NCBI GenBank assembly: GCA_038206235.1
Contig: JBBRBB010000014.1
Span: 1 to 64,000, forward strand
Origin: JBBRBB01 sp038206235
GTDB taxonomy: Bacteria > Bacteroidota > Bacteroidia > Chitinophagales > Chitinophagaceae
Direction: 5' to 3'
DNA length: 64,000 nt
Positions 62,647 to 64,000 of this stretch are shown one piece after another. Made by a program: the position numbers and the translations under genes. The notes below the pieces were generated by a model. It saw nothing but the letters and a program-made list of their open reading frames with translations. It did not search any database and was not told the DNA's origin. How positions within the stretch are numbered: position 1 is the first letter of the stretch; the number at the start of each line of letters is the position of its first letter.

Positions 62647-62678
62647 GTGTCTGCTCATTCGAAGAGTGTCTGCACACC
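62646..62678. repeat. GGTGTC-type hairpin, divergent copy
   Basis: GGTGTCTGCTCATTC and AGAGTGTCTGCACACC. Begins in the last base of the ABC-F stop codon, matching the 3-prime location of the other copies. Confidence 0.5.
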
Positions 62679-62714
62679 AAACATCATCCTCTGGCTCACA
62701 CCAAACAATAGAAT

Positions 62715-63764
62715 CTAATCACTTAACGCTTTTATAAAATCACTTACCAAATAACTTATCAGCTTACCGGTGTTTTCATTTTTTCTGCCATCTTTTAATT
62801 CAGTTGCGCCTTCGCAAAGATGCAGGTAAGCCACTTTGCAATCGGTGGCTGCAAACATAATGTATTGCCTGGCGTGCAGCGGCGTTAATCCTGCGGGTGT
62901 TGCAGCGCTTGCAAGCGTGTACTCAATGCTGTCGAGGTCAATTTCAATTCCGCAATAAGTATCTTCAGTAAATCCGGTTGCATGTGCAACAGCCTGTAAA
63001 AAATTTTTTTTCTCATGAAGAAAAATGTCTTCATAGGTAATCACATTTATAAAAGGGTTCTCTGCAATATCCATCAATACATTTTGCGGAATATAATTTT
63101 CATGTAATCCAATTACGCAATATTTTTCAAGATAGCCATCGTCTTCAGCGTAACGGAATGCATTGCCGCTATGCCTTCCTTCCGCGGGGCGATAATCTGA
63201 ATGTGCATCCAGATTAATGGCATTGATTTGAGCAATGGCAATCTTACCATCTTTATACAAACCTTTCGCAGCGCCCTTTATACAACCATAAGCATTGTTG
63301 TGTCCGCCGCCAATCACTATGGGAATCATTCCATTTTCAGTTATTATTTTAACGATGTTCTCAACCTCATCATCAATTGCATTCACTGCGTGGCGATACG
63401 CTGCAATGCGCTCATCATCATCATTTGCATTCTTATCAATCACATCTGCAATACCGTTGAAATCAAGATGACCGAGCAGCAGCACATCATCTCCGGAAAA
63501 AAAAAGATTGCTCTGTGTGTTTAAAAAAGATTTTAGAAATGGCAGCCACGCTGTATCTGCGCCACCCACGCCAAGGTTTGCTTTAATGCCAATATCTTCG
63601 GGCACGCCAACAATTACAAATCTTGCAGTGGTTTGCTGTAAACCTTGTTCAATTGTTTCAACACCATTTAGCACCTGTATCCGCTCTCCTATTTTCGTTT
63701 CAAACCTGCGAAGCTTGGTAACGGAAAGCACATCTTGTTTGTTGTACACTTTTAGATTTTTCAT
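62715..63764 (-). CDS. formimidoylglutamase / arginase-family hydrolase
   Basis: 349 residues. Ureohydrolase metal motifs: VIGGGHNNAYG (with GGGHN), NLDAHSDYR (DAHSD) and GIEIDLDSIE (DLDSIE, where SxDxDxxDP is usual). Length and ordering fit formimidoylglutamase of histidine degradation or an agmatinase-like enzyme in Bacteroidota. Two Mn ions expected. No hut neighbours in the window. Confidence 0.8.
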   Translation of the reverse strand: MKNLKVYNKQDVLSVTKLRRFETKIGERIQVLNGVETIEQGLQQTTARFVIVGVPEDIGIKANLGVGGADTAWLPFLKSFLNTQSNLFFSGDDVLLLGHLDFNGIADVIDKNANDDDERIAAYRHAVNAIDDEVENIVKIITENGMIPIVIGGGHNNAYGCIKGAAKGLYKDGKIAIAQINAINLDAHSDYRPAEGRHSGNAFRYAEDDGYLEKYCVIGLHENYIPQNVLMDIAENPFINVITYEDIFLHEKKNFLQAVAHATGFTEDTYCGIEIDLDSIEYTLASAATPAGLTPLHARQYIMFAATDCKVAYLHLCEGATELKDGRKNENTGKLISYLVSDFIKALSD

Positions 63765-64000
63765 TTTTAAATGTATATCAATTTATGAAAATCATAAAAA
63801 TGAATTATTACTTTAAACAGGGAGCCTATTATTTAAAATCAGAAAAGATAACAAAAGCAACACTTATCAATTCATAAAAAAATAATTATTTGCAGATGCG
63901 GGTCTTATCTCAACCTTCCTTTGAAATTTAGTTTAAGACTCTGCATATTTACTTTCCCGCAACTTACAACTCTTCATAATTTTTTCTTCATCCAGATAAT
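63765..64000. other. AT-rich end of window, no gene seen
   Basis: Upstream region of the ureohydrolase. No complete frame or repeat is apparent. A gene could start or end beyond the right edge. Confidence 0.4.

Overview
The window looks like a chromosomal segment of a Bacteroidota bacterium, most likely a member of the Chitinophagaceae or a close relative. This rests on the AT-rich sequence, A-rich leaders in place of strong Shine-Dalgarno sites, TTTG-N19-TAnnTTTG promoters (32621-32651 and 51051-51081), a type IX secretion C-terminal domain, many SPII lipoproteins, FtsX permeases of about 800 residues, and the gene families present. Nothing identifies a species. No phage, plasmid, transposase or CRISPR array is visible.

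Layout. (1) 340-5094: a same-strand run of small enzymes (three PhnB-like VOC proteins, an SRPBCC protein, a DUF1801 protein, two DHFR/RibD-like reductases, a DoxX-like membrane protein, a YdeI-like protein) joined by near-identical A-rich junctions and ending in two decayed genes. (2) 5091-6687: three overlapping or closely spaced genes that resemble accessory genes of high-affinity [NiFe]-hydrogenases, with no hydrogenase structural gene in view. (3) 6688-7517: a repeat-filled gap. (4) 7518-9574, minus strand: a thiol/metal module with a CsoR-like regulator, a Cys-rich thioredoxin-fold protein, two HMA-domain proteins and a CcdA-like membrane protein. (5) 9791-14752: an ECF sigma factor and a membrane-anchored barrel protein, flanked by a His-repeat lipoprotein and a secreted kelch protein (frameshifted); the two flanking genes share a 70-bp upstream element containing a palindrome. 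(6) 14977-28155: a copper-handling island with a His-rich protein, two DUF3347 proteins, a c-type heme protein, two multicopper oxidases with barrel-like C-termini, a DUF2231 protein with a Met-rich repeat tail, three DUF305 proteins and two Cys-rich four-helix copper-storage proteins. (7) 28496-33162: TauE/SafE permease, a tiny lipoprotein, DnaQ-like exonuclease, polyprenol-phosphate mannosyltransferase, lipoproteins, tRNA-Val and a broken VOC gene. (8) 33173-46796, minus strand: a MacAB-like export locus with one adaptor, one ATPase, four complete large permeases and permease remnants, interrupted by an antisense four-helix-bundle (IVP) gene. (9) 47242-63764: mostly housekeeping genes (S4/Hsp15, response regulator, RecJ, polyprenyl synthetase, OmpA, EF-G, glutaminyl cyclase, DUF4197, a TonB receptor operon, ABC-F ATPase, formimidoylglutamase).

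How the parts may work together. Regions 4-6 share a metal and thiol theme. The copper island appears built to oxidise, bind and store copper outside the cytoplasm (multicopper oxidases, Met/His/Cys-rich ligand proteins, heme protein), and no P-type ATPase or CusABC pump is in the window. The sigma-factor region next to it could be a small envelope-sensing regulon, because its two effector genes share the same upstream palindrome; this is inference. The window also carries many small degenerate repeats and several genes broken by single-base indels, so either recent decay or base-calling errors should be considered for the broken genes.
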